Origin: Microbacterium oleivorans
GTDB lineage: Bacteria; Actinomycetota; Actinomycetes; Actinomycetales; Microbacteriaceae
Direction of reading: 5' to 3'
Length of the DNA stretch: 64,000 nt
Assembly: GCF_001691565.1 (NCBI RefSeq)
Contig: NZ_MAYO01000002.1
Span: 325,376 to 389,375 of the forward strand
The notes below the pieces were generated by a model. The model ran no database searches. It was given only the letters and a program-made list of their open reading frames with translations, and was not told the origin of the DNA. Made by a program: the position numbers and the translations under genes. Below are positions 46,863 to 58,700 of the stretch, piece after piece (position 1 is the stretch's first letter; the number at the start of each line of letters is the position of its first letter).

Positions 46863-47246
46863 ATGCCCACCGGCAAGGTCAGGTTCTACGACGAGGCTAA
46901 GGGATTCGGCTTCATCACCGGCGACGACGGTCAGGACGTCTTCCTGCACGCGACCGCGCTTCCCGCCGGGACCACCACGATGAAGCCGGGCACGCGTCTG
47001 GAGTTCGGCGTCGCCGACGGCCGCCGCGGCCTGCAGGCGCTCGCCGTGCGGGTGCTCGACGCTCCCGTCAGCCTCAGCAAGCGCAATCGCAAGCCCGCCG
47101 ACGACATGGCGGTCATCATCGAGGACCTCGTCAAGCTGCTCGACGGCATCGGCGGTGACCTCCGTCACGGACGGTACCCGAGCGGCGCGCACGGCAAGAA
47201 GGTCGCCGCAGTGCTCCGCAAGGTCGCTGATGACCTCGATGCCTGA
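46863..47246 (+). CDS. Cold-shock-domain protein with a C-terminal extension
   Basis: A 127-residue protein. Residues 1-68 are a cold-shock domain (GKVRFYDEAKGFGFI, DVFLHATAL); residues 70-127 are a helical extension (DDMAVIIEDLVKLLDGIGGDL, KVAAVLRKVADDL) absent from ordinary CspA. This longer form is common in actinobacteria, usually next to a DUF3027 gene, as here. ATG 46863; its end overlaps the next gene. Confidence 0.9.
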   Translation: MPTGKVRFYDEAKGFGFITGDDGQDVFLHATALPAGTTTMKPGTRLEFGVADGRRGLQALAVRVLDAPVSLSKRNRKPADDMAVIIEDLVKLLDGIGGDLRHGRYPSGAHGKKVAAVLRKVADDLDA

Positions 47247-47964
47247 GTCGACCGAGCCGACCGAGTCGACCGAGTCGACTGAGCCGACGCAGGTCGCCGA
47301 GTCGAGCGACGCGTCGGGACAGGAGTCCGCTCCGACGGACCCGCGGCTGTTCGAGGCATACGACCTCGCTCGTGCTGCTCTCCTCGAGGTGACTCCCGAG
47401 GCGACCGTCGGCGAAGCCGCCGGATACCTCCTCGAAGACGGCGGTGTCGTGTCGCTCCGCTTCTCGAACCGGATGGCCGGGTATCCGGGCTGGTTCTGGA
47501 CCGTCAGCGTGGCGGTCGTCGAGGGATCCGAGCCGACCGTGCTCGAAGTGGAGCTCCTGCCCGGCGACGGTGCACTGCTCGCGCCCGAGTGGCTGCCGTG
47601 GGCCGAGCGGCTCGCCGAGTACCAGGCGGCTCAGGCAGCCGCCGGGGAAGACGAGTCCGACGAGGACGACGCGGACGACGACGTCGACGAGGATGACGAC
47701 GCGGACGACGACGCCGAGGACCTCGACGCGAGCGACTTCGACAGCGACGGGTCGCCCATCCTGCACGCGGGCGATGTGGACGGTGTCGACATCGATGAGC
47801 TCGATGAGACGGCGGACGACGACGAGTCCGACGACGACGAGTCCGACGATGACGACGAAGAATCCGACGATGACGACGAAGAGTCCGGCGACGACGAATC
47901 GGACGATGACGAGTCCGACGACGAGGAGACCGACGACGACGGCGAGTCGCTGCGCGAGTACTGA
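47230..47964 (+). CDS. DUF3027 protein with a long acidic tail
   Basis: A 244-residue protein. The conserved DUF3027 part spans about 40-140 (EVTPEATVGEAAGYLLE, PGWFWTVSVAVVEG, APEWLPWAERLAEY). The last 100 residues are almost only Asp, Glu and Ser in short repeats encoded by GAC/GAT runs (47655-47945). Acidic tails of this kind are nucleic-acid mimics or protein-binding handles in other families; here the role is unknown. I choose ATG 47230 (AAGG six bases upstream) over 47239. It overlaps the cold-shock gene by 17 bases, indicating coupled translation. Confidence 0.83.
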   Translation: MTSMPESTEPTESTESTEPTQVAESSDASGQESAPTDPRLFEAYDLARAALLEVTPEATVGEAAGYLLEDGGVVSLRFSNRMAGYPGWFWTVSVAVVEGSEPTVLEVELLPGDGALLAPEWLPWAERLAEYQAAQAAAGEDESDEDDADDDVDEDDDADDDAEDLDASDFDSDGSPILHAGDVDGVDIDELDETADDDESDDDESDDDDEESDDDDEESGDDESDDDESDDEETDDDGESLREY

Positions 47965-47984
47965 CGCGCGGCATCCGCTCTCAG

Positions 47985-48026
47985 ACGAACGCGGCCCCGG
48001 GGATCACTCCTCGGGGCCGCGTTCGT
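47985..48026. terminator. Bidirectional hairpin between DUF3027 and serC
   Basis: A 15-bp perfect stem (47985-47999 with 48012-48026) with a 12-base loop lies between two convergent stop codons (47964 and 48036). No T tract. It is among the strongest hairpins in the window. Confidence 0.75.
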
Positions 48027-48035
48027 CGTGCGGGG

Positions 48036-51072
<3,037 letters not shown>

Positions 51073-51137
51073 CGACACACAGCTGCCGTTCTGCTGTTGT
51101 TCGCCCTCGGGCCTTCCGGGGTGTAATACCCTGACCC

Positions 51138-51293
51138 CGACGCTCGTTCGAGCCGAGGGGAGCTGTATGGACATCCAACCCCGCATTCGCAACCGGAATG
51201 CGCTAGGTCGGCATGTGCTGCGGCATCGTGTGCACGATTGCCACGACATCGGTCGTGCGAAAAAGGCGCTGTCTTCATGACGGCGCCTTTTTT
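51138..51293 (+). ncRNA. Candidate small RNA ending in an intrinsic terminator
   Basis: The 305-base gap between the M23 and HNH genes holds a TACCCT/TAATAC -10-like stretch (51124-51132) and then four hairpins in a row: 51135-51160 (CCCC...GGGG with an inner GCTC-GTTC-GAGC), 51182-51202 (CGCATTC/GAATGCG), 51232-51258 (GCACGA/TCGTGC), and a terminator, 51260-51269 with 51283-51292, a 10-bp stem flanked by A and T runs. The promoter lacks a clear -35. It could instead be the 3' end of the M23 transcript. Confidence 0.4.
51260..51292 (+). terminator. Intrinsic terminator with T tract
   Basis: AAAAAGGCGC pairs with GCGCCTTTTT over ten bases with a 13-base loop and six consecutive T residues. 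It is one of only two hairpins in the window with a classical T run, the other being the Trp attenuator. It lies 86 bases upstream of the HNH gene. Confidence 0.85.
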
Positions 51294-51377
51294 CGTACCC
51301 GCACCCTCTCGATCCGCACCGCGTCGACGACACGGAAGGCCGCTGAAGCCGTCTCGGCCGTTCGAGAGGACACCCCT

Positions 51378-51875
51378 ATGCGCACTCTGGTGCTGAATGC
51401 AGGTTACGAACCCCTGGCCGTCATCTCCTTCAAACGAGCCTTGGTGCTCGTCATGACGGAGAAGGCGACCATCATCGAGCGCGTCGAGGAGGACCCCGTC
51501 TGGGGCACTCGCGACGTGTACGACCGACCGGCCGTCATCGTGCTGACCCGCTACGTGCGGATCCCGGCGTCGCGCAGGGTCCCGGTCACCCGGCGGGGTG
51601 TGCTCCGCCGCGACGGTAACCGGTGCGCCTACTGCGGCAAGGGCGCGACGACGATCGATCACGTGCTGCCGCGTTCGCGCGGGGGAGCGGACTCGTGGGA
51701 GAACCTCGTCGCCGCGTGCCTGCGCTGCAACAACCTGAAGGGTGACCGCACACCGCAGGAGATGCACTGGGAGCTGCGATGGATGCCGCAACCGCCGCGC
51801 GGCGCCGGGTGGCGTGTGCGCGGCGCTGAGCGCGCTGATCCCGCGTGGGAGCCGTACCTGGCGCTCGCGGCGTAG
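51378..51875 (+). CDS. HNH endonuclease domain protein
   Basis: A 165-residue protein with an N-terminal TLVLNAGYEPLAVISFKRAL segment and an HNH core (about 75-125): CAYCG, the active-site IDHVLPRSRGG, and CLRCNNLKG, whose four cysteines bind structural zinc. This type is a widespread stand-alone actinobacterial and cyanobacterial family, not a homing endonuclease. The target is unknown. ATG 51378 keeps the family N-terminus. Confidence 0.87.
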   Translation: MRTLVLNAGYEPLAVISFKRALVLVMTEKATIIERVEEDPVWGTRDVYDRPAVIVLTRYVRIPASRRVPVTRRGVLRRDGNRCAYCGKGATTIDHVLPRSRGGADSWENLVAACLRCNNLKGDRTPQEMHWELRWMPQPPRGAGWRVRGAERADPAWEPYLALAA

Positions 51876-51881
51876 TCGCGG

Positions 51882-52352
51882 TCAGCTGCCGGAGTCGACC
51901 CACGCGTACGGCAGGAACTTGCCGTCGATCGTGATGACGACGCGGTCCCCGTCGGGATGCGCGACGCGGTCGAGCGAGATGCTGCAGTTGATCGCGCTCA
52001 TGATGCCGTCGCCGAAGCGGTCGTGGATGAGGGCTTTCAGCGCGGGCCCGTAGACCTGCACGAGCTCGTGGAAGCGGTAGATCGTCGGGTCGGTCGACAG
52101 ATCGGCCTCGGCGGCACGGTTCGGCTGCCGGGTGAGCGCGTCGACGAGAGCGGCGTCGAGTCCGAGGGCGTCGCCGAGTCGCTCCGCTTCGACCTCGGGA
52201 AGCGAGTGCATCCCGAGGGCGGCTGCGGCGGTCCACACCGGTGGGCGGCCGATGAGCTCGCTCACCGCGTCCCACGAGAGCCCGCTCTTGCGTCGCACCT
52301 CGTCGATGAGCGCGCCGGCGGCATGCTTGCTGATGATCTGGGGGAGCGTCAT
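51882..52352 (-). CDS. cynS: Cyanate hydratase (cyanase)
   Basis: A 156-residue cyanase, which converts cyanate and bicarbonate to ammonia and CO2. The catalytic residues of the E. coli decamer are visible as Arg93 and Glu96 in IYRFHELVQVYG and Ser119 in IMSAINCS. The N-terminal HTH-like dimerisation segment (SWDAVSELIGRPPVWTAAAALG) is also present. It is preceded by a divergent PAS-AraC regulator 153 bases away. No carbonic anhydrase or cyanate transporter gene is adjacent. ATG 52352 has GGGGGAGCGTC next to it on the opposite reading. Confidence 0.92.
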   Translation of the reverse strand: MTLPQIISKHAAGALIDEVRRKSGLSWDAVSELIGRPPVWTAAAALGMHSLPEVEAERLGDALGLDAALVDALTRQPNRAAEADLSTDPTIYRFHELVQVYGPALKALIHDRFGDGIMSAINCSISLDRVAHPDGDRVVITIDGKFLPYAWVDSGS

Positions 52353-52505
52353 GGAGAGTCCTCTCGTCGGTTCGTTCCATCGGACCAGTGCCCAGGCGCT
52401 ATGCGGCAGGAAGAACGCGCAGGGATGCCGTCGTTGTGCGCACGTGTGACACGGTCGAAACGCGCGCGACGCGCCGGCGCAAAGCCCGGTGCCTAGCGTG
52501 GGCCC

Positions 52506-53201
52506 ATGGCGGTGCTCGAGCGGTGGATGCAGGCGGTGGTGGATGCCGTGCCGCAGCCGCTGTGGGTCATCGGACCCGGCGGCGCCGTCGCGCACGTGAA
52601 CGAGGCCGCCGGGCGGTTGCTCGGATACTCCGACGCCCGCCGGGTCGTGGGAGGTCCGAGTCACGAGGTACTGCACGGGCATCGCGCGGACGGCTCGGCC
52701 TACCCCGCGCACGAGTGCCCGATCGTCCACGCGGCGGCGCATGGCGGTGACCCGCGGTGCAGCGAGGTGTTCGTAACCCGGTCGGGGCGACCGCTCGACG
52801 TCGCCTGGCGGGTGACGGAACTTCCCTTGCCGGAGCACCTGCTGCTGTCGTTCGAGCCCCAGACGGCGGTGCCGGTGCAGGGAGGGGTGCCGTCGGCATC
52901 CGCTCTTCGTGCGCAGATCGCCGCGCGGCACCGCGATCCGGAGTTCGGTGTCGACGTGCTCGCGCGGGACGCGCACGTGTCGGTGCGGACGGTGCAGGCC
53001 GTGCTGGGGCGGGTGGGGGAGAGTCCTGCCGCACTCATCCGCGAGCGCCGACTGGCATCCGCCGAGGTGCTGCTGCGCGAGGGAATGCCGGTGGCCGCCG
53101 CCGCGTACGGTGCCGGCTTCCGCGACCCGGGCACGTTCGCCCGGGCATTCCGGCGCCGGTTCGGTGTGACGCCGGGGGCGTTCGCGCGCGCGGCTGGCTG
53201 A
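52506..53201 (+). CDS. PAS-domain AraC-family regulator
   Basis: A 231-residue protein combining an N-terminal PAS domain (about 5-118; VDAVPQPLWVIGPGG, HVNEAAGRLLGYS, CPIVHAAAHG) with a C-terminal AraC-type double helix-turn-helix (about 130-230; VDVLARDAHVSVRTVQAVL, GFRDPGTFARAFRRRFGVTP). PAS plus AraC without a response-regulator domain is an unusual but known actinobacterial layout. The ATG follows TAGCGT (52494-52499) by six bases. Divergent arrangement suggests it controls cynS. The PAS ligand is unknown. Confidence 0.83.
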   Translation: MAVLERWMQAVVDAVPQPLWVIGPGGAVAHVNEAAGRLLGYSDARRVVGGPSHEVLHGHRADGSAYPAHECPIVHAAAHGGDPRCSEVFVTRSGRPLDVAWRVTELPLPEHLLLSFEPQTAVPVQGGVPSASALRAQIAARHRDPEFGVDVLARDAHVSVRTVQAVLGRVGESPAALIRERRLASAEVLLREGMPVAAAAYGAGFRDPGTFARAFRRRFGVTPGAFARAAG

Positions 53202-53230
53202 GGGGCTCGCGGCCGGCGCGTTCGGGGTGT

Positions 53231-53308
53231 CATCGGATTCGGAGAATGTCGCCGGATTCGGATCGGAATGCGGTTGCTGGTCCGAATCCGATGCTGATCT
53301 CCGAATTC
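53231..53308. repeat. Inverted-repeat cluster upstream of the imuA operon
   Basis: A 13-bp perfect inverted pair, 53231-53243 and 53281-53293, carries the core GGATTCGGA. A third copy in the same direction is at 53254-53263 and a fourth, inverted with one change, at 53300-53308. The cluster lies about 120 bases upstream of imuA and 30 bases after the PAS-AraC gene stop. It could be a terminator or multiple operator half-sites. Confidence 0.75.
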
Positions 53309-53404
53309 GAGAACGGACCTGATGAGGCGCGTCTGCGGCTCGGGGGCGGCGCGGGGGCGATGTCGGAGCCCGTGCGTATCTTCGAACTCGACGGCTTGAG
53401 CCAT

Positions 53405-53420
53405 TCGAACAAAGCTTCTA
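53405..53420 (+). promoter_or_regulatory. Degenerate SOS (LexA) box and leaderless promoter of imuA
   Basis: TCGAAC-AAAG-CTTCTA matches the actinobacterial LexA consensus TCGAAC-N4-GTTCGA perfectly in the left arm and at four of six positions in the right. It overlaps the -10 box TACCAT (53419-53424), which is six bases before the imuA GTG. Mycobacterial imuA'-imuB and dnaE2 are LexA controlled. Confidence 0.6.
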
Positions 53421-53430
53421 CCATGTCGAG

Positions 53431-54129
53431 GTGAGATCCATCGTGCGCGACACCGCTACTGCCCAAGAGGTGGAGCGGCTGCGCGCGCAGATGGCTCGGA
53501 TCCAGGGGCGCAAACTTGAGGCGCCGCCTCTTCCCACCCATCCTGCCCTGGCCGAACTGCTGCCGGGCGGGGGGCTGCGGCCGGGATCGTCGTATGCGAT
53601 CGGCGGCTCGATGTCGCTGCTGTTCGGTCTGCTGGCGCAGCCGTCGCAGACGGGCAGTTGGTGCGGGGTGGTGGGGATGCCGGGGTTCGGCGCCGAGGCG
53701 GCTGAGAAGGCGGGTGTCGACCTGTCGCACCTCGTGCTGATCCCCGAGCCCGGGGCGCGGTGGCTCGCGGTCACCGCGACGATCGCCGACGTGCTGCCGG
53801 TCGTCGCGGTGCGGCCGCCCAGCCGGGCGAAGGATGCCGAGATCTCGCGGCTCGCGGCGCGCATGCGCGAGCGCGGCGTCGTGCTGCTCGTACAGGGGCC
53901 GTGGCCGCAGACCGAGGCGATGATCGACGTGACCGATGCCCGTTGGTCGGGTCTCGGCGACGGGTACGGTGTGCTGTCGGACCGGGAGCTGACCGTCACG
54001 GTCACGAGCCGGCGTTTTCCGGTGCCCCGGTCGTCGCGGATGCTGCTACCCGCCCCCGACGGAGCGATCGCGGTGCGCGAGCAGCCCGCCGCCCCGGTGG
54101 TCGACCTGCCGATGCGGGCGGTGAGCTGA
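53431..54129 (+). CDS. imuA: ImuA-type RecA-like mutasome protein
   Basis: A 232-residue protein with the place and shape of the mycobacterial ImuA': N-terminal helix EVERLRAQMARIQGRK, GGGLRPGSSYAIGGSMSLLFGL where RecA has its Walker A (the GKT is missing), and a Rossmann-like core. It forms part of the SOS mutasome with ImuB and DnaE2 for translesion synthesis. GTG 53431; the stop overlaps imuB's ATG. The symbol refers to the mycobacterial-type ImuA', which differs from proteobacterial ImuA. Confidence 0.85.
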   Translation: MRSIVRDTATAQEVERLRAQMARIQGRKLEAPPLPTHPALAELLPGGGLRPGSSYAIGGSMSLLFGLLAQPSQTGSWCGVVGMPGFGAEAAEKAGVDLSHLVLIPEPGARWLAVTATIADVLPVVAVRPPSRAKDAEISRLAARMRERGVVLLVQGPWPQTEAMIDVTDARWSGLGDGYGVLSDRELTVTVTSRRFPVPRSSRMLLPAPDGAIAVREQPAAPVVDLPMRAVS

Positions 54130-55712
54130 TGGATCCCGCACTCGTCGACACCGGCACCGAGCCGGTCCGGAGCCTCGTCGTGTGGGTGCCGGACTGGCCG
54201 GTCGTCGCGCTCGCCCGCGAAGGACTCGCCGAGGCCGAGGGGCCGATCGCCGTCTTCGCGAAGGGGACGGTCGCCGCGACCTCCCCGGCGGCTCGAGCCG
54301 ACGGGGTGCGGCGCGGGATGCGGCGCCGCGATGCGCAGGCCCGGTGTCCGCAGCTGCAGGTCGTCGACGCCGACGACGCGCGCGACCACCGCACGTTCGC
54401 CCCGCTCATCGCCCGGCTCGAGGAGATCGCCCCGGGTGTGCAGCTGCGCGAGCCGGGCCTCTGCGCCCTGCGCGTGAAGGGCCCTGCGCGGTTCTACGGC
54501 GGCGAGGCGGGTGCGGCGACGGCGCTCACCGGCGCGCTCGCCGAGCTCGGCGTCCTCGACGTGCGGGCGGGGGTGGGCGACGGTCCGTTCACGGCGGAGC
54601 AGGCTGCACGCACCACCGGCCCGGACGCCCCGATGCGGATCGTGCCGCCGGGGGCGGCGGCCGCGTTCCTCTCGCCGCTGCCGGTGACGGCGCTCGAGGA
54701 CGAGTCGGTCGCGAGCCTGTTCGCGCGTCTCGGCATCCACACCCTCGGTCAGCTCGCCGCACTGCCGCCCGCGCGGCTCGTCGAACGGCTCGGCCCTCGC
54801 GGGGCGCGACTGCACGCGCTCGCGTCGGGGCTCGACTCGCAGCCCGTGCAGCCGCGCACGCCGCCGCCGGAGCTCGAGCGCGAGGTCAGCTTCGAGCCGC
54901 CGCTCGAGATCGCCGATCAGGTGGCGTTCGGCATCCGGCTCGCCGCGGAGCAGTTCATCTCGGGGCTCGGCGCCGTCGACCTCGTCTGCACCGAGCTGCG
55001 CGTTGCGCTGACCGGGGATCGCGGCGACCACAGTGAGCGGGTGTGGCTGCATCCCGGCGCGTTCGACGCGGCCGCCGTCGTAGACCGGGTGCGGTGGCAG
55101 CTCGCGGAGCGCGGGCTCAAGAGCGCGGTCGCGAAGGTGCGGATTGCGCCCGAGAAGGTGGACGCGGCATCCCATCACGTGACAGGGCTGTTCGGTTCTG
55201 GGCCGGAGGAACGCGTGCACTCAGCGCTCTCGCGCGTGCAGGCGATGCTCGGACACACCGGCGTCGTGACGCCGCAGGTCGGCGGCGGGCGGTGGCTCGC
55301 CGAACGGCAGGTGCTCGTGCCGTGGGGGGACCGCGCCGTCATCGCCGAGCGGGCGCGGCCGTGGCCGGGGAGCCTGCCCGACCCGCTGCCGGCGACCGTC
55401 TTCCCCGAGCCGGTCCCGGTCGCCGTCATCGACCGGGACGACGACATGGTCGCCGTCGACGGCCGCGGCGAGCTGACGGCCGAGCCGATCGCGCTGATCC
55501 TGCCGGGAGCGCCGGACGCATCGGGGGCGCGGAGGCCCCGGCATCCGCGTCGCATCGCCTCGTGGGCAGGACCCTGGCCCGTCATGGAGCGGGGGTGGGA
55601 TGCCGCGCGCACCCGTCGCGCGCACCGGTTCCAGGTGGTCGACGAGGCCGAGACCGCGTGGCTGCTGGTGTGCGAAGAGGGCGTCTGGCACGCCGAGGGC
55701 AGGTACGACTGA
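54129..55712 (+). CDS. imuB: ImuB, catalytically inactive Y-family polymerase
   Basis: A 527-residue Y-family protein. The N-terminus RSLVVWVPDWPVVAL replaces the catalytic aspartate motif of DinB, and no SXDE motif is visible, as expected for ImuB, which bridges DnaE2 and the beta clamp. The thumb helix-hairpin-helix segment GIHTLGQLAALPPARLVERLG and a little-finger domain (EREVSFEPPLEIADQV) are present; a C-terminal region of about 120 residues follows. It overlaps imuA (TGATG) and dnaE2 (the TGATGG junction). Confidence 0.9.
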   Translation: MDPALVDTGTEPVRSLVVWVPDWPVVALAREGLAEAEGPIAVFAKGTVAATSPAARADGVRRGMRRRDAQARCPQLQVVDADDARDHRTFAPLIARLEEIAPGVQLREPGLCALRVKGPARFYGGEAGAATALTGALAELGVLDVRAGVGDGPFTAEQAARTTGPDAPMRIVPPGAAAAFLSPLPVTALEDESVASLFARLGIHTLGQLAALPPARLVERLGPRGARLHALASGLDSQPVQPRTPPPELEREVSFEPPLEIADQVAFGIRLAAEQFISGLGAVDLVCTELRVALTGDRGDHSERVWLHPGAFDAAAVVDRVRWQLAERGLKSAVAKVRIAPEKVDAASHHVTGLFGSGPEERVHSALSRVQAMLGHTGVVTPQVGGGRWLAERQVLVPWGDRAVIAERARPWPGSLPDPLPATVFPEPVPVAVIDRDDDMVAVDGRGELTAEPIALILPGAPDASGARRPRHPRRIASWAGPWPVMERGWDAARTRRAHRFQVVDEAETAWLLVCEEGVWHAEGRYD

Positions 55713-58700
55713 TGGGGTGGGGCAACAACCCGTCGGTCTCGTGGTCGGAGATGGAACGGATCCTCAGCGACCGGCGGCGACCCGAGGGGGCACCGGCGGG
55801 CACCGACGGCGGCGACAGTCCGGCGTGGTCGCACAAGCGGGGGAAGTACCGCACGCCCGAGATCGAGCGACCGACCGATGCCGTGCCGTACGCCGAACTG
55901 CACGCGCACTCGTCGTTCTCGTTCCTCGACGGGGCGTCCTCGCCCGAGGATCTCGTCGAAGAGGCGGAGCGCCTGGGCCTGCACGCCCTCGCGATCACCG
56001 ACCACGACGGGTTCTACGGCATCGTCCGCTTCGCCGAGGCGGCCGAGCACCTGCAGCTGCAGACCGTGTTCGGCGCCGAGCTGTCGCTGGGTCTGCCCGG
56101 TCCGCAGAACGGGGAGCCCGACCCGCACGGGCGGCACCTGCTCGTGCTCGCCCGCGGCGAGGAAGGATACCACCGACTCGCCGCCGCGATCACGCACGCG
56201 CAGCTGGCGGGCGGTGAGAAGGGCCGCCCGGTCTACGACCTGCACGACCTCGCCGACCGGGCCGGCGGCCACTGGCAGGTGCTGACCGGATGCCGCAAGG
56301 GCGCCGTCCGGCAGGCGCTCGCCGTCGACGGGCCGGCCGCGGCGGCGTACGAGCTCGACCGGCTCGTCGACCTGTTCGGGCCCGAGCGGGTCGACGTCGA
56401 GCTCATCGATCAGGGCGCACCGACGGATTCGCGCGACAACGACGTGCTCGCCGCGCTCGCCGCCGAGCGGGGGCTTCCGGTCGTCGCATCGAACAACGTG
56501 CACTACGCCGTGCCCGAGAAGGTGCACCTCGCGGCGGCGGTCGCGGCGGTGCGGGCGAACCGCGGGCTCGACGAGCTCGACGGGTGGCTGCCGTCGCACG
56601 CCAGCGCGCACCTGCGGTCGGGGGCCGAGATGGCGCGGCGGTTCCGGCGGTATCCGGGCGCGGTCGAGCGCACCGTCGAGCTCGCCGACGCGCTCGCGTT
56701 CCCGCTGCGACGGGCCAAGCCCGCGCTGCCGAAGATGCAGGTGCCCGAGGGGCACACGCCGATGACCTGGCTGCGGCACCTGGTGTGGGAGGCCGTGCCT
56801 CGCAAGTACCCGGATGCCACCGATGCGAACCGTGCGCGCATCGAGAAGGAACTCGGCGTCATCGAACAGAAGGACTTCCCGGGGTACTTCCTCATCGTGC
56901 ACGGCATCGTGCAGGAGGCGCGGCGCCGCGGCATCCTGTGTCAGGGGCGGGGGTCCGCCGCGAACAGTGCCGTCTGCTATCTGCTCGACATCACGGCGAT
57001 CGACTCGATCTTCTACGACCTGCCGTTCGAGCGGTTCCTGTCGGCGCTCCGTGACGAGGAGCCCGACATCGACGTCGACTTCGACTCGGACCGGCGCGAG
57101 GAGATCATCCAGTGGGTCTACGAGACGTACGGGCGTGAGCGCGCGGCGCAGGTCGCGAACGTCATCCAGTACCGGCCGAAGAACGCGATCCGCGACATGG
57201 CGAAGGCGCTCGGGCATTCGCCGGGGCAGCAGGACGCCTGGTCGAAGCAGGTCGAACGGTGGGGCGCGGCGCTCGACACCCCGCCCGATCACGACATCCC
57301 GGATCGGGTGATCGCGTACGCGGGTGAGCTGTTGAAGGCGCCTCGACATCTCGGCATCCACTCCGGCGGCATGGTGCTGACCGATCGCCCCGTCGGGGAG
57401 GTCGTGCCGATCGAGCACGCGCGCATGGAGAACCGCACCGTCATCCAGTGGGATAAGGACGACGCTGCGTGGATGGGGCTCGTGAAGTTCGACCTGCTGG
57501 GGCTCGGGATGCTCGCAGCTCTCCAGTACTGCTTCGACATGATCGAGGCCGCGACGGGGGAGCGGTGGAGCCTCGATGCGATGCCGAAGGAGGAGGCGGC
57601 GGTCTACGACATGCTGTGCCGCGCCGATTCGATCGGGGTGTTCCAGGTCGAGTCCCGCGCGCAGATGGGGCTGCTGCCCCGCCTGCAGCCGCGGAAGTTC
57701 TACGACCTCGTGGTCGAGATCGCCCTCATCCGGCCGGGTCCGATCCAGGGCGGTGCGGTGCACCCGTTCGTGCGACGCAAGCTCGGCGACGAGCCGATCA
57801 CGTACGCGCACCCGAAGCTGAAGCCGGTGCTGGAGCGGACGCTCGGCATCCCGGTGTTCCAGGAGCAGCTCATGCAGATGGGCATGGCGATCGGCGATCT
57901 GTCGGGCGAGGATGCCGACCTGCTGCGCCGTGCGATGGGGTCCAAGCGCGGCATCGAGCGGATCGATTCGCTGAAGAAGAAGCTGTACGAGGGGATGGCG
58001 CGCAACGGCCTGACCGGTAAGACCGCTGACGACATCTACGTGAAGATCCAGGCGTTCGCGAACTTCGGCTTCGCCGAGAGCCACTCGCTGTCGTTCGGTC
58101 TGCTCGTGTACGCGTCGTCGTGGCTGAAGCTGCACTATCCAGCAGCGTTCCTGGCCGCGCTGCTGCGCGCGCAGCCGATGGGCTTCTACTCGCCCGCGAC
58201 CCTGACCGCCGACGCACGCCGGCACGGGGTCGAGGTGCGCCGGCCCGATCTGCACGCGTCGGGGGTGGAGGCGGGGCTGGAGCCGGTGTCGCCTCGCGAG
58301 GAGATGCCGGTTCCCGAGGAGGGTTTCCGTGGTTTCGCTCCTCGGGACGCGTCATCTCCTCGGTTCTCGACGGTGGCGGATGCCGGGGCTCGGGAAGCCG
58401 GGGGCGGGGGCGCCGGGCGCGGCGCTGCCGCGGGGATCGGCCGTCGCGAGGACGTTTCGGGCGGGATTCCTCCTCGGGAGCGCAGATCTCCGCTCGGGAG
58501 CCGGGATGCCGGGAGCCGGGATGCCGGCAGCCGGGATGCCGGGGGCCGGGATGCCGGATCGGGGCCAGCCACTGCCGAGCCCGGGGCTGGACACCGTCGC
58601 GCCCCGACGGGCCGGGACTCCTGCACCGACCGCATCCAGCCGCCCGTGCCGGAGTTCGACCGGTCGCTGCCTGACGAATCGGCGGCGCATCGGCGCGACG

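Noticed and set aside
51138..51170. The GTTCGAGCC segment considered as a tRNA T-arm
   Set aside because: No acceptor stem, anticodon arm or spacing of a tRNA could be built around it, and the flanking sequence forms an extended single hairpin instead.
51213..51377. In-frame upstream extension of the HNH gene starting MCCGIVC, resembling a Cys-rich leader peptide
   Set aside because: It has no stop before the HNH gene, passes through an intrinsic terminator hairpin, and the HNH family begins at the later ATG 51378. A cysteine attenuator would need its own stop codon.
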